Assembly: GCA_023389535.1 (NCBI GenBank)
Contig: JAEWEH010000357.1
Span: forward strand, 1 to 9,863
Direction: 5' to 3'
DNA from: Pseudomonadota bacterium
Lineage (GTDB): Bacteria > Pseudomonadota > Gammaproteobacteria > Burkholderiales > Burkholderiaceae_B
DNA length: 9,863 nt
Part shown: positions 1-6,751 of the stretch, piece after piece
Position numbering within the stretch: position 1 is the first letter of the stretch
How the letters are laid out: every line of letters begins with the position of its first letter
Notes under the pieces: model-generated
Seen by the model: only the letters and a program-made list of their open reading frames with translations
Database searches by the model: none
Told to the model about the DNA's origin: nothing
Translations under genes and position numbers: made by a program

Positions 1-128
1 CCGTTGCTGCGAGCCAGCTCGGCCTGCTGCAATGCCAGACGCATGGCCGACAGATCCGCCGCGCTCCAGTCCGTCGGCAGGTCCGCGGGTGGTTGGATCG
101 CCTGATTTATGAACGGACGTTCAGCCAC
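1..128 (-). CDS. tadA: tRNA-specific adenosine deaminase TadA, N-terminal fragment (runs off the window)
   Basis: Only about 42 codons are present; the gene continues beyond position 1. TadA deaminates adenosine to inosine at the wobble position of tRNA-Arg(ACG). The translated segment ends MRLALQQAELARSNG, which matches the first helix of TadA just before the conserved EVPVGAV segment that would follow outside the window. The zinc-binding HAE and PCxxC motifs are not in view, so the identification rests on this helix and on length. The frame has no ATG before 44; a GTG at 128-126 gives a start MAERPFINQAIQ and overlaps the HAD gene by 8 bases, suggesting translational coupling. No convincing Shine-Dalgarno sequence precedes the GTG. 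An internal start at the ATG (44-42) would delete the residues just before the first helix, so I prefer the GTG. A different cytidine/deoxycytidylate deaminase family member is the main alternative. Confidence 0.62.
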   Translation of the reverse strand, partial: MAERPFINQAIQPPADLPTDWSAADLSAMRLALQQAELARSN

Positions 129-969
129 GATAAATCCGGTTGTTCAGCGTAATCCGTCCTGCCAGGCTATCCACCGCCTCTTCCAGCCACTGATAGAGTT
201 CGGCCTGCTCGTCATATCGCGCCTGGTTCAGATTGGATACCCTGCCCTCCTGGATGAAGCCCCAGGCGCGGCTGCGCTTATCCCGATGTCGCGGATCCCA
301 AACGCCGAAGGCCACGCCACCCGATCGGCGAATCAAGGAAAAACAGGGTATGTCGGTGTAACCGTCACCGACAAAAATCATTTGCTCGAAAGGAATGCGT
401 AGCTTGTCCTGAGGAATCTTCTTGTTGACCTCGAATGGCTTGTTCCGCGATGCGGCGCCCACGATGCCTTTCTGTATATGGAAAAGATAACGCGTCTTGT
501 CGGTGAAGCTGACGACCCGTTTGGGAAAGTGAATGCCACCTGCTGCGTCGTAGATGAACTCCGAAGCCCAGATATCGGTGAATTCGCGCGCGATGGGCGT
601 ATGCCTGACCACATCTCCTATTCCGCTGGATATCAGATAGAACTCCAGATGGATCTGGGGATGCTGTTCGCGGACGAGTTCGCGCAGCCGGCCGAAAAGC
701 GTAGCCACGCCATCGTGCAGCGGTAGCCGCCGGCCCCAATCTTCCAATCGGTCTTGCGTGATCGCGCCGTACGCGCCCGATTTTGACAGCTCTATCATCT
801 GGTACAGATAGGCCGGCACGGGGTCCCAGTCCTGTTCGAACAGCAGCGGGCCCACCATTCCCTTCCAGAAGCGCTCGACGTCCACGCCCATGTCGGCGAG
901 AAAACCGGACGTGCTGTCCGGAGCCAGTGTGTCGTCAAAGTCGAAAATCAGCGCGATGACATCAGACAT
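121..969 (-). CDS. HAD-superfamily hydrolase (probable phosphatase), substrate unknown
   Basis: 282 residues. Motif I is the N-terminal DFDDT (D10 probable nucleophile, D12 general acid/base). Motif II is the serine of LISSG (S114/S115). A lysine for motif III is available in the VNKKIPQDKL segment (about 181-190). Motif IV is GDGYTD (D202 and D206, Mg2+ ligands). The order and spacing fit a cytosolic HAD phosphatase of the phosphoserine-phosphatase-like group with a helical cap between motifs I and II (about 20-90). There is no signal peptide or membrane segment. It lies 50 bases downstream of nnr and overlaps tadA by 8 bases, so the three genes may be cotranscribed. No good Shine-Dalgarno precedes the ATG at 969. 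A weak promoter-like TTGAAC...TAGAAC pair lies in the 50-base gap. The family assignment is firm; the substrate cannot be read from the sequence. Confidence 0.9.
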   Translation of the reverse strand: MSDVIALIFDFDDTLAPDSTSGFLADMGVDVERFWKGMVGPLLFEQDWDPVPAYLYQMIELSKSGAYGAITQDRLEDWGRRLPLHDGVATLFGRLRELVREQHPQIHLEFYLISSGIGDVVRHTPIAREFTDIWASEFIYDAAGGIHFPKRVVSFTDKTRYLFHIQKGIVGAASRNKPFEVNKKIPQDKLRIPFEQMIFVGDGYTDIPCFSLIRRSGGVAFGVWDPRHRDKRSRAWGFIQEGRVSNLNQARYDEQAELYQWLEEAVDSLAGRITLNNRIYRG

Positions 970-1019
970 GCAATGTTCTACAGGTAAAGGTTTGCGTTCA
1001 ATAAGCAGGGAAGTTTAGC

Positions 1020-2495
1020 TCAGAGCGAGCGCTTCAGCCGGCGCAAGACCCTGGGCAGCATGCCGGGCAAGTCTTCGGACATCAGCCCGGGCCCGAACAA
1101 ACGGGCCGCTTCGCCGTGCATCCAGACCGCCGCGGCGGCCGCGTCGAAAGCCGGCATGCCTTGCGCCAGCAGCCCGGCGACCATCCCCGCCAGCACATCG
1201 CCGGTACCACCAGTGGCCAGTTCCGACGGTGCATTGCTATTGATGATTGCACGGCCGTCAGGATGGGCAATGGTGGTGTCCGCCCCTTTGTATACCACCA
1301 CGGCGCCGCTGCGCCTGGCCGCATCGCTGGCCCGCGCCAGCTTGCCGCCTTTGCTCGAAAACAGCCGATTGAACTCGCCTTCATGCGGTGTCAGCACACA
1401 AGGCCCGTCGATTGCGTCGAACAGCGCCTGAGGGTCCGTGCCGAACACGCTGATGGCATCCGCGTCCAGCACGACCGCGCGTTTGCTGGCCAATGCCTGC
1501 AATGCATGTTTCTGGGTCAGATCCGACACCCCGGATCCGGGCCCGACGACGATGACATTTTTCCGCGCATCGGCCAGGATGTCTTCGAGCCCGCCCGATT
1601 CGCGCATGGGTTGCACCATGATGCTGGCCGAGCCGGCGGCGTACACCTGCCATGAAGACGCGGGCGCGGCGATGGTCACCAGGCCGGCGCCCATGCGTGC
1701 ACAAGCCATCGACGCCAGGCGGGCCGCGCCCGTCATAAGCCTTCCGCCCACCACCAGCACATGGCCGCGCTGATACTTGTGGCCGGACACGGCCGGCCAG
1801 GGATATGAAGCCAGCCACAGCGCGGGGGCATTCTCGAAGACCTGCGGGGCGATGTCGTCCAGCACGTCGGCCGCAATGCCGATATCGGCCACCACCACTT
1901 CACCACACAGCGCCCTACCCGGCATCAGCACGTGGCCAGGTTTCTTGCGGAAGAATGTAACGGTAAGTTCGGCCGGTACAACCGAGCCCAGTAGCTGGCC
2001 ATCGCTGCCGTCCAGTCCGCTGGGCAGGTCCACGGCGCATACCGGCAGGCCGCTGGCTGCCACCGCCTGCAACAGGCCGGCTGCAGGCTCGCCGACGGGG
2101 CGCGACAGGCCCGCGCCAAAAAGCGCGTCTATCACCAGCCCCGCACCCTTGAGCAGATTGGTCGACAAGGGCTCTATCGGCCCGCGCCAAAGACGCGCAT
2201 GCTGTTCCGCGCTACCTGCAAGCGCAGCTTGTTTGCCCAGCAAGCCCACACGCACTGGCCACCCGGCCTCAGCCAGATGTCGTGCCGCGACGAAACCGTC
2301 CCCTCCGTTATTGCCGGGACCGCACAACACGGTGACCGGGCGTTGGCTCCAACGCTCCGCCACCGCATTGGCGACTGCCGCGCCGGCCGCCTCCATCAGC
2401 GCCATGTCACTGACACCGGCGGCGATCGCCGCAGCATCGGCGGCGGCCATTTGTGCTGGTGAGAGCAAGACGTGGCGGTAAATGGAAGATGTCAT
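1020..2495 (-). CDS. nnr: Bifunctional NAD(P)H-hydrate epimerase / ADP-dependent NAD(P)HX dehydratase
   Basis: 491 residues from the ATG at 2495, close to the roughly 515 of E. coli Nnr (YjeF). It repairs damaged NAD(P)H hydrates: the N-terminal domain (about 1-215) epimerises R- and S-NAD(P)HX, and the C-terminal ribokinase-like domain (about 230-491) dehydrates S-NAD(P)HX at the expense of ADP. Visible N-domain motifs are CGPGNNGGDGFVAARHL (58-74), IDALFG (around 124) and DLPSGLDG (156-163). C-domain motifs are GHKYQRGHVLVVGG (238-251), GPGSG (318-322), DADA (344-347), TPHEGEF (369-375) and the nucleotide-binding NAPSELATGGTGDVLAG (421-437). The frame also offers a GTG at 2528, adding 11 residues; I prefer the ATG because family N-termini begin close to the LLSPAQM helix. 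Neither start has a strong ribosome binding site. It is divergent from the ABC exporter. Cytosolic housekeeping enzyme. Confidence 0.95.
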   Translation of the reverse strand: MTSSIYRHVLLSPAQMAAADAAAIAAGVSDMALMEAAGAAVANAVAERWSQRPVTVLCGPGNNGGDGFVAARHLAEAGWPVRVGLLGKQAALAGSAEQHARLWRGPIEPLSTNLLKGAGLVIDALFGAGLSRPVGEPAAGLLQAVAASGLPVCAVDLPSGLDGSDGQLLGSVVPAELTVTFFRKKPGHVLMPGRALCGEVVVADIGIAADVLDDIAPQVFENAPALWLASYPWPAVSGHKYQRGHVLVVGGRLMTGAARLASMACARMGAGLVTIAAPASSWQVYAAGSASIMVQPMRESGGLEDILADARKNVIVVGPGSGVSDLTQKHALQALASKRAVVLDADAISVFGTDPQALFDAIDGPCVLTPHEGEFNRLFSSKGGKLARASDAARRSGAVVVYKGADTTIAHPDGRAIINSNAPSELATGGTGDVLAGMVAGLLAQGMPAFDAAAAAVWMHGEAARLFGPGLMSEDLPGMLPRVLRRLKRSL

Positions 2496-2563
2496 GATCG
2501 TGCCAATGAAAGTAAGGCCGCTGCCCACTTGTACGGGAAGCGAAATCTGATGGCCTGCCCCAC

Positions 2564-2572
2564 TGTTATGTT
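2564..2572 (+). promoter_or_regulatory. Candidate extended -10 promoter element upstream of the ABC exporter genes
   Basis: TGTTATGTT fits an extended -10 (TGn followed by a hexamer matching TATAAT at four of six positions), 31 bases before the chosen ATG of the ATPase gene. No good -35 hexamer lies at the expected distance, which extended -10 promoters can tolerate. The whole divergent gap to nnr is about 107 bases, so promoters for both directions must lie here or inside the genes. This is a pattern match only. Confidence 0.25.
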
Positions 2573-2602
2573 ATCGTGCCCAGGTGCTGTTGGGAACTTA
2601 TC

Positions 2603-3529
2603 ATGCCGGCCATTATTTCCATCACAAATCTAAGCAAGACCTATAAGTCTGGCTTCCAGGCGCTCAAGGGCGTGGATCTTGAAATAAAACGCGGTGAAAT
2701 CTTCGCCTTGCTCGGGCCCAATGGCGCGGGGAAAACGACACTTATCAGTATCGTATGCGGCTTGGTCAGCCCCAGTTCCGGCACAGTGCTTGCGGATGGC
2801 TGCGACATCGCTCGCGATTATCGTGCAGCGCGATCGAAAATTGGCTTGGTGCCGCAAGAGCTGACCACCGACGCCTTCGAGACCGTGTGGGACACGGTCA
2901 GTTTCAGCCGGGGCCTGTTCGGCAAGGCCCCTAATCCTGGACATATTGAAAAAATATTGCGCGAACTATCCCTGTGGGACAAGAAGGGCAACCAGTTGCG
3001 TACCTTGTCCGGAGGCATGAAGCGGCGCGTATTGATTGCCAAGGCGCTTTCGCATGAACCCCAGATTCTTTTCCTGGATGAGCCCACGGCGGGTGTGGAC
3101 GTTTCATTGCGCAAGGAGATGTGGCAGGTGGTGCGTTCGTTGCGCGCCAATGGCGTTACCGTGATCCTGACAACGCACTATATCGAGGAAGCGGAGGAAA
3201 TGGCGGATCGGGTCGGGGTAATCAACCACGGCGAGATTGTGCTGGTCGAAGAAAAAGCCGAGCTGATGCGCAAGCTGGGCAAGAAGCAGTTGACACTGCA
3301 ATTGCATCAATCGCTGGCCGCCCTGCCTGCGGCGCTTGCACCCTACCAGCTTGAGCTTGCCGAGGACGGCAGCGAGATCGTCTATACCTACGATACGCAG
3401 CGCGAGCACAATAGCATCACGGAGCTTTTCCGGGATCTGAATCAGGCCGGCATCGTGTTCAAGGATTTGCAAACCAAACAAAGTTCGCTGGAAGAAATTT
3501 TTGTGCAATTGGTACGTAGCGCAAAATGA
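2603..3529 (+). CDS. yadG: ABC-2 type exporter, ATP-binding subunit (YadG-like)
   Basis: 308 residues from the ATG at 2603, the same length as E. coli YadG as I remember it. It is the ATPase that would power the permease encoded immediately downstream. Motifs in order are Walker [10 protein letters not shown] (38-46), Q-loop Q85 in GLVPQEL, signature LSGGMKRR (135-142), Walker B ILFLDE (155-160) and H-loop H192 in [15 protein letters not shown]. The C-terminal 90 residues are the usual small extension of drug/ABC-2 exporter ATPases. A GTG at 2576 would add nine atypical residues (MPRCCWELI), so I chose the later ATG, which has a modest GGGAA about eight bases upstream. Cytoplasmic, peripheral to the inner membrane. 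The exported substrate is unknown; homologues are annotated as multidrug or unspecified exporters. Confidence 0.93.
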   Translation: MPAIISITNLSKTYKSGFQALKGVDLEIKRGEIFALLGPNGAGKTTLISIVCGLVSPSSGTVLADGCDIARDYRAARSKIGLVPQELTTDAFETVWDTVSFSRGLFGKAPNPGHIEKILRELSLWDKKGNQLRTLSGGMKRRVLIAKALSHEPQILFLDEPTAGVDVSLRKEMWQVVRSLRANGVTVILTTHYIEEAEEMADRVGVINHGEIVLVEEKAELMRKLGKKQLTLQLHQSLAALPAALAPYQLELAEDGSEIVYTYDTQREHNSITELFRDLNQAGIVFKDLQTKQSSLEEIFVQLVRSAK

Positions 3530-3583
3530 ATGCGCGCTTGCCTTACATGCTTTTTTTCGTGCCGGTATGAACCCTTGTTCGCT

Positions 3584-3588
3584 GGGAG
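3584..3588 (+). promoter_or_regulatory. Ribosome binding site deciding the permease start
   Basis: GGGAG lies seven bases before the ATG at 3596. No comparable site precedes the alternative ATG at 3530, which follows the ATPase stop codon directly. Confidence 0.6.
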
Positions 3589-3595
3589 CGGTCAG

Positions 3596-4357
3596 ATGAA
3601 TTTCCATGCCATGCGCGCTATCTACGTATTCGAAATGGCGCGAACCTGGCGAACCTTGCTGCAAAGCATCGTCGCGCCGGTCATTTCGACTTCTTTGTAT
3701 TTCGTGGTGTTCGGCGGGGCCATAGGCAACCGGATCACGGAAGTCGACGGCATCAGCTATGGGGCTTTCATTGTGCCAGGGCTGGTCATGCTGTCGTTGC
3801 TGACCCAAAGCATTTCGAATGCTTCTTTCGGAATTTACTTCCCGCGCTTTACGGGAACGATATACGAGCTGCTCTCAGCGCCGATTTCGTACTTTGAAAT
3901 CACCTTGAGTTATGTGGGCGCGGCGGCGACGAAGTCCATCATTCTTGCCGCCATCATTTTGATCACCGCGCGGTTCTTTGTGCCCTTGCAAGTGAATCAT
4001 CCGGTATGGATGCTGGTCTTTCTGGTGTTGACGGCCTTTACGTTCAGTCTGTTCGGGTTCATTATCGGTATCTGGGCGGATGGCTTCGAGAAGCTGCAAT
4101 TGGTGCCGCTGCTGATCGTCACGCCGCTGACGTTTTTGGGCGGCAGCTTTTATTCGATCAATATGCTTCCGCCGTTCTGGCAGACGGTGACTCTGTTCAA
4201 TCCCGTGGTCTACCTGGTCAGTGGCTTTCGCTGGAGCTTTTATGGGATCGCGGACGTGAATGTGTATGTCAGCCTGGGGATGACATTGTTGTTCCTCGTT
4301 ATTTGCCTGGGCATCGTGGCGTGGATATTCAGGACGGGATATCGGTTAAGGAATTAG
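3596..4357 (+). CDS. yadH: ABC-2 type exporter, membrane permease (YadH-like)
   Basis: 253 residues, close to E. coli YadH (about 256). It has the ABC2_membrane fold with about six hydrophobic segments: roughly 23-43, 57-77, 105-128, 137-160, 170-190 and 222-245. Family landmarks are visible: [18 protein letters not shown] near the N-terminus, [15 protein letters not shown], a cytosolic loop around [15 protein letters not shown], then [28 protein letters not shown] and [17 protein letters not shown]. It forms an inner-membrane exporter with the preceding ATPase, from which it is separated by 66 bases. The frame is also open from an ATG at 3530, which would add a Cys-rich 22-residue leader ([11 protein letters not shown]...) not expected in the family. 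The GGGAG before 3596 supports the shorter form. It converges on yajQ with four bases between stops. The substrate is unknown. Confidence 0.92.
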   Translation: MNFHAMRAIYVFEMARTWRTLLQSIVAPVISTSLYFVVFGGAIGNRITEVDGISYGAFIVPGLVMLSLLTQSISNASFGIYFPRFTGTIYELLSAPISYFEITLSYVGAAATKSIILAAIILITARFFVPLQVNHPVWMLVFLVLTAFTFSLFGFIIGIWADGFEKLQLVPLLIVTPLTFLGGSFYSINMLPPFWQTVTLFNPVVYLVSGFRWSFYGIADVNVYVSLGMTLLFLVICLGIVAWIFRTGYRLRN

Positions 4358-4361
4358 GCAG

Positions 4362-4844
4362 TCAGTCGCGGAAATTGTTGAATTGCAGGGGGAGATCTAC
4401 CTGCGATTTTTTCAGCAAGGCGATGGCGGCCTGAAGATCATCGCGTTTTTTGCCGCTGATGCGCAGTTTGTCGCCGTTGATCTGGGATTCGACCTTGAGC
4501 TTGGCCGCTTTGATTTCGGCGATGAGCTTTTTGGATACCGCCTGCTCTATCCCTTGTTTGACGGTGACTTTGCGGCGGGCGCCGGCGACGTTTTCCAGCG
4601 GATCGCCCACATCCAGGCAACGGATATCTATTCCGCGCGCCGAAAGGCGGCCTCGCAAGATGTCCAGCATCTGGTTCAACTGGAAGACGCTGGGCGCCGA
4701 CTGCGATACGGTGTAGTCGTCCAGTTCGAATTTGGCGTCCACGCCTTTGAAGTCAAAGCGCGTGGAAAGCTCGCGGTTGGCCTGGTCGACGGCGTTGCTC
4801 AATTCGTGCTTGTCGACTTCCGAGACCACATCAAATGAAGGCAT
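4362..4844 (-). CDS. yajQ: YajQ family nucleotide-binding protein (DUF520)
   Basis: 160 residues against about 163 in E. coli. The start MPSFDVVSEVDKHELSNAVDQ and the segment INGDKLRISGKKRDDLQAAI (about 127-146), ending in LPLQFNNFRD, are hallmarks of the family. YajQ proteins fold as two ferredoxin-like domains, bind nucleic acid or nucleotides, and a Xanthomonas member was reported as a cyclic-di-GMP-binding transcriptional coregulator. Whether this protein binds c-di-GMP is not visible here. Cytosolic. The ATG at 4844 is supported by AGGGAA eight bases upstream (4858-4853); the open frame extends to a GTG at 4937 but that extension is unlike the family. It lies downstream of the acyl-CoA synthetase gene, from which two hairpins separate it, so it is probably transcribed on its own. 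Confidence 0.95.
   Translation of the reverse strand: MPSFDVVSEVDKHELSNAVDQANRELSTRFDFKGVDAKFELDDYTVSQSAPSVFQLNQMLDILRGRLSARGIDIRCLDVGDPLENVAGARRKVTVKQGIEQAVSKKLIAEIKAAKLKVESQINGDKLRISGKKRDDLQAAIALLKKSQVDLPLQFNNFRD
4385..4412 (+). terminator. Possible intrinsic terminator of the yadGH unit, inside the antisense 3' end of yajQ
   Basis: GCAGG (4385-4389) pairs with CCTGC (4400-4404), leaving a 10-base loop, and is followed after two bases by six T (4407-4412). It begins 27 bases after the permease stop. The stem is only five base pairs, so strength is uncertain. The T-tract is also the complement of a Lys-Lys codon pair of yajQ and may be coincidental. Confidence 0.4.
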
Positions 4845-4877
4845 GGTGCAAATTCCCTGGTCAATAATGTTTTCATG

Positions 4878-4901
4878 AAAACGGCCTCCGTAAAGAGGCC
4901 G
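4878..4901 (-). terminator. Probable intrinsic terminator between the acyl-CoA synthetase gene and yajQ
   Basis: On the minus strand CGGCCTC (4901-4895) and GAGGCCG (4888-4882) form a perfect seven-base-pair stem with a six-base loop, followed by TTTT and a mixed tail. It lies about 75 bases after the acyl-CoA synthetase stop and 34 bases before the yajQ start, so it would end readthrough into yajQ, or act as an attenuator in the yajQ leader. The short T-tract makes it moderate rather than strong. Confidence 0.5.
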
Positions 4902-4916
4902 GTGTCGATCCCCGGA

Positions 4917-4936
4917 TGACGCACTATGCTGCGTCA
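4917..4936. repeat. Perfect inverted repeat TGACGCA-N6-TGCGTCA upstream of yajQ
   Basis: Two seven-base arms are separated by six bases. A consensus -35 hexamer TTGACA for the minus strand lies just upstream (4966-4961). No good -10 follows at 16-18 bases; the best match (CATAGT, inside the repeat) is too far away. The repeat could be an operator for a dimeric regulator, or the first of two tandem hairpins after the acyl-CoA synthetase gene. It has no T-tract of its own. Confidence 0.5.
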
Positions 4937-4974
4937 CGCTGTTCCTGCTGGAGTTTAACCTGTCAAACCCCTGC

Positions 4975-6636
4975 CTAACCGGCGACGGCGGGTTCCAGGG
5001 CTTCGGCCTGCTTGCGCAGTTCGAACTTCTGGATTTTACCGGTGGACGTCTTGGGCAGTTCGCAGAAGACCACCGTACGCGGCACTTTATAGCCCGCCAT
5101 ATGCTTCTTGCAATGCTCGATGATGGCTTCGGGGGTGGCTTGCGCGCCGGCCTTCAGTTCGATGAAGGCGCAAGGGGTTTCACCCCAGCGGGTGTCGGGG
5201 CGCGCCACGACGGCCGCGGCCAGCACATCCGGATGGCGGTACAGGATGTCTTCGACTTCGATGGAAGAAATGTTTTCGCCGCCGGAAATGATGATGTCCT
5301 TGCTGCGATCCTTGATCTTCACATAGCCGTCGGGATCCATGACCGCCAGGTCGCCGCTGTGGAACCAGCCGCCCGCCAGCGCTTCCTGGGTGGCCTTGGG
5401 GTTCTTCAGGTAGCCCTTCATCGTAATGTTGCCGCGGAACATGATCTCGCCCATGGTGACGCCGTCGGCCGGAACCGGCTGCATGGTCTGGGGATCCATG
5501 ACGCAGATGCCACGCTCCAGGTGATAGGTAACGCCCTGGCGCGCATTCAGGCGTGCACGCTCGCCGATGTCCAGGCCATCCCAGGCCTCGTGCTTGGCGC
5601 AGACCGTGGCCGGGCCGTAGACTTCCGTCAGCCCGTAAACGTGAAGCAGGTCAAAACCCATGCGCTCCATGCCTTCTATCATGGAGGCCGGGGGCGCCGC
5701 CCCAGCCACCATGGCTTTCACGCCCGCCGGTATGCCTTGCTTCATGGTGTCGGGTGCATTCACCAGCATGCTGTGCACAATGGGTGCGCCACAATAATGG
5801 CTGACCCCGTGTTCGCGCATGGCGTCGAAAATGGCCTGGGCTTCGACACGCCTCAGGCATACGTTGACGCCCGCACGCGCCGCGACGGCCCAAGGGAAAG
5901 TCCAGCCATTGCAATGGAACATGGGCAAGGTCCACAGATACACCGCGTGCTTGGGCATGTCCCATTCCAGGATATTCGATATCGCCGCAGCGGCTGCGCC
6001 GCGGTGATGATAGACCACGCCCTTGGGATTGCCCGTGGTGCCACTGGTGTAGTTCAGTGCGATCGCGTCCCATTCGCTGGCCGGCAATTCCCAGGCGAAG
6101 TCCGGGTCGCCGCCATCCAGAAACGCTTCGTAGTCCTGTTCGCCGATGGGCGAGTGGGCGCCTTTATAGAGCGGATCAGCCACATCGATGACCCGGATGG
6201 GGGCTGTCGATTTGCGCAGGCCCAGCGCCGTTTTCATGGTCGGGGCGAATTCGCTGTCTACAATCACCACCTTGGCCTCGCCATGGTCGAGCATGAAAGC
6301 GATCATTTGCGGATCCAGCCTGGTGTTCAAGGCATTCAATACCGCGCCCGCCATGGGGACGCCGAAATGGGCCTCGACCATGGGCGGCGTGTTGGGCAGT
6401 ATGACCGCCACGGTATCCCCTTTGCCTATGCCGGCGCGCGACAAGGCGCTGGCCAAGCGCCTGCACCTGCTGTAAAGCTGCGACCAGCTTCTGCGCAAGG
6501 CATCGGGACCAGTACCATGCACGACCGCCAGCTTGTCGGGATACACTTGCGCGCTGCGTTCGATGAAAGACAGCGGCGACATCGCCGCATAGTTCGCCGG
6601 CGTTTGCGGCAGGTCCTGATCGAAAATGCTGGACAT
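4975..6636 (-). CDS. Fatty-acyl-CoA synthetase (AMP-forming, ANL superfamily)
   Basis: 553 residues, a full-length adenylate-forming enzyme that activates a carboxylic acid to acyl-AMP and then to acyl-CoA. Motifs are the P-loop YTSGTTGNPKG (196-206), TLPMFHCNGW (236-245), YGLTEVYGP (334-342), WFHSGDLAVMDPDGY (424-438), the hinge region KDRSKDIIISGGEN (442-455) and the C-terminal catalytic lysine in PKTSTGKIQK (K534). The N-terminal block with LPNTPPMVEAHFGVPMAGAVLN (80-101) is typical of the medium/long-chain acyl-CoA synthetase group that also contains DmdB-like methylmercaptopropionyl-CoA ligases. Chain length and substrate cannot be decided from the sequence. The ATG at 6636 is preceded by AGGAGA five bases upstream. 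There is no signal or membrane segment. It stands alone between terminator-like hairpins, with no beta-oxidation gene in the window. Confidence 0.93.
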   Translation of the reverse strand: MSSIFDQDLPQTPANYAAMSPLSFIERSAQVYPDKLAVVHGTGPDALRRSWSQLYSRCRRLASALSRAGIGKGDTVAVILPNTPPMVEAHFGVPMAGAVLNALNTRLDPQMIAFMLDHGEAKVVIVDSEFAPTMKTALGLRKSTAPIRVIDVADPLYKGAHSPIGEQDYEAFLDGGDPDFAWELPASEWDAIALNYTSGTTGNPKGVVYHHRGAAAAAISNILEWDMPKHAVYLWTLPMFHCNGWTFPWAVAARAGVNVCLRRVEAQAIFDAMREHGVSHYCGAPIVHSMLVNAPDTMKQGIPAGVKAMVAGAAPPASMIEGMERMGFDLLHVYGLTEVYGPATVCAKHEAWDGLDIGERARLNARQGVTYHLERGICVMDPQTMQPVPADGVTMGEIMFRGNITMKGYLKNPKATQEALAGGWFHSGDLAVMDPDGYVKIKDRSKDIIISGGENISSIEVEDILYRHPDVLAAAVVARPDTRWGETPCAFIELKAGAQATPEAIIEHCKKHMAGYKVPRTVVFCELPKTSTGKIQKFELRKQAEALEPAVAG

Positions 6637-6641
6637 AATGG

Positions 6642-6647
6642 TCTCCT
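6642..6647 (-). promoter_or_regulatory. Strong Shine-Dalgarno of the acyl-CoA synthetase gene
   Basis: AGGAGA on the minus strand, five bases before the ATG at 6636. It fixes this start and indicates efficient independent translation. Confidence 0.75.
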
Positions 6648-6698
6648 GGTGGCTTTTATGTTTGGTCTGCCTTGAATCGGCCCTTTAACAGCCAGACT

Positions 6699-6712
6699 GC
6701 CGGCGTGCCGGC
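6699..6712. repeat. Tandem GCCGGC palindromes in the acyl-CoA synthetase leader
   Basis: GCCGGC-GT-GCCGGC can fold as a five-base-pair hairpin with a four-base loop. It lies 63 bases before the acyl-CoA synthetase ATG and just beyond the lrgB terminator. There is no T-tract, so it is unlikely to be an intrinsic terminator by itself; an operator or chance GC-rich repeat are both possible. Confidence 0.35.
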
Positions 6713-6718
6713 TTCCTT

Positions 6719-6751
6719 GAAAATAATAGCGCTTGGCCTAGAAAAGCGCCA
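6719..6751 (-). terminator. Probable intrinsic terminator of lrgAB, overlapping the lrgB stop codon
   Basis: On the minus strand TGGCGCTT (6751-6744) pairs with AAGCGCTA (6734-6727), eight base pairs including one G.T, around a nine-base loop that contains the lrgB stop codon. It is followed by TTATTTTC. The position at the very end of lrgB and the T-rich tail fit Rho-independent termination. Confidence 0.6.

Noticed and set aside
109..402. A 97-codon plus-strand frame near the left edge
   Set aside because: Opposite the motif IV region of the HAD phosphatase; no ribosome binding site and no recognisable similarity.
1777..2481. A 234-codon plus-strand frame antisense to nnr
   Set aside because: Low-complexity Ala/Ser/Pro/Thr-rich antisense frame opposite a fully conserved enzyme domain.
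3104..3808. A 234-codon minus-strand frame across the yadG-yadH junction
   Set aside because: Antisense to two genes with clear ABC transporter motifs; His/Gln/Arg-rich with no domain.
4845..4937. N-terminal extension of yajQ from a GTG
   Set aside because: It would translate through both leader hairpins and precede the invariant MPSFD start, which has its own AGGGAA ribosome binding site.
5101..6675. A 524-codon open frame on the plus strand, antisense to nearly the whole acyl-CoA synthetase gene
   Set aside because: No recognisable domain, very rich in His, Gly, Arg and Asp as antisense GC-rich frames are, and it lies opposite a gene with every catalytic motif intact. It arises from the codon bias of the real gene.
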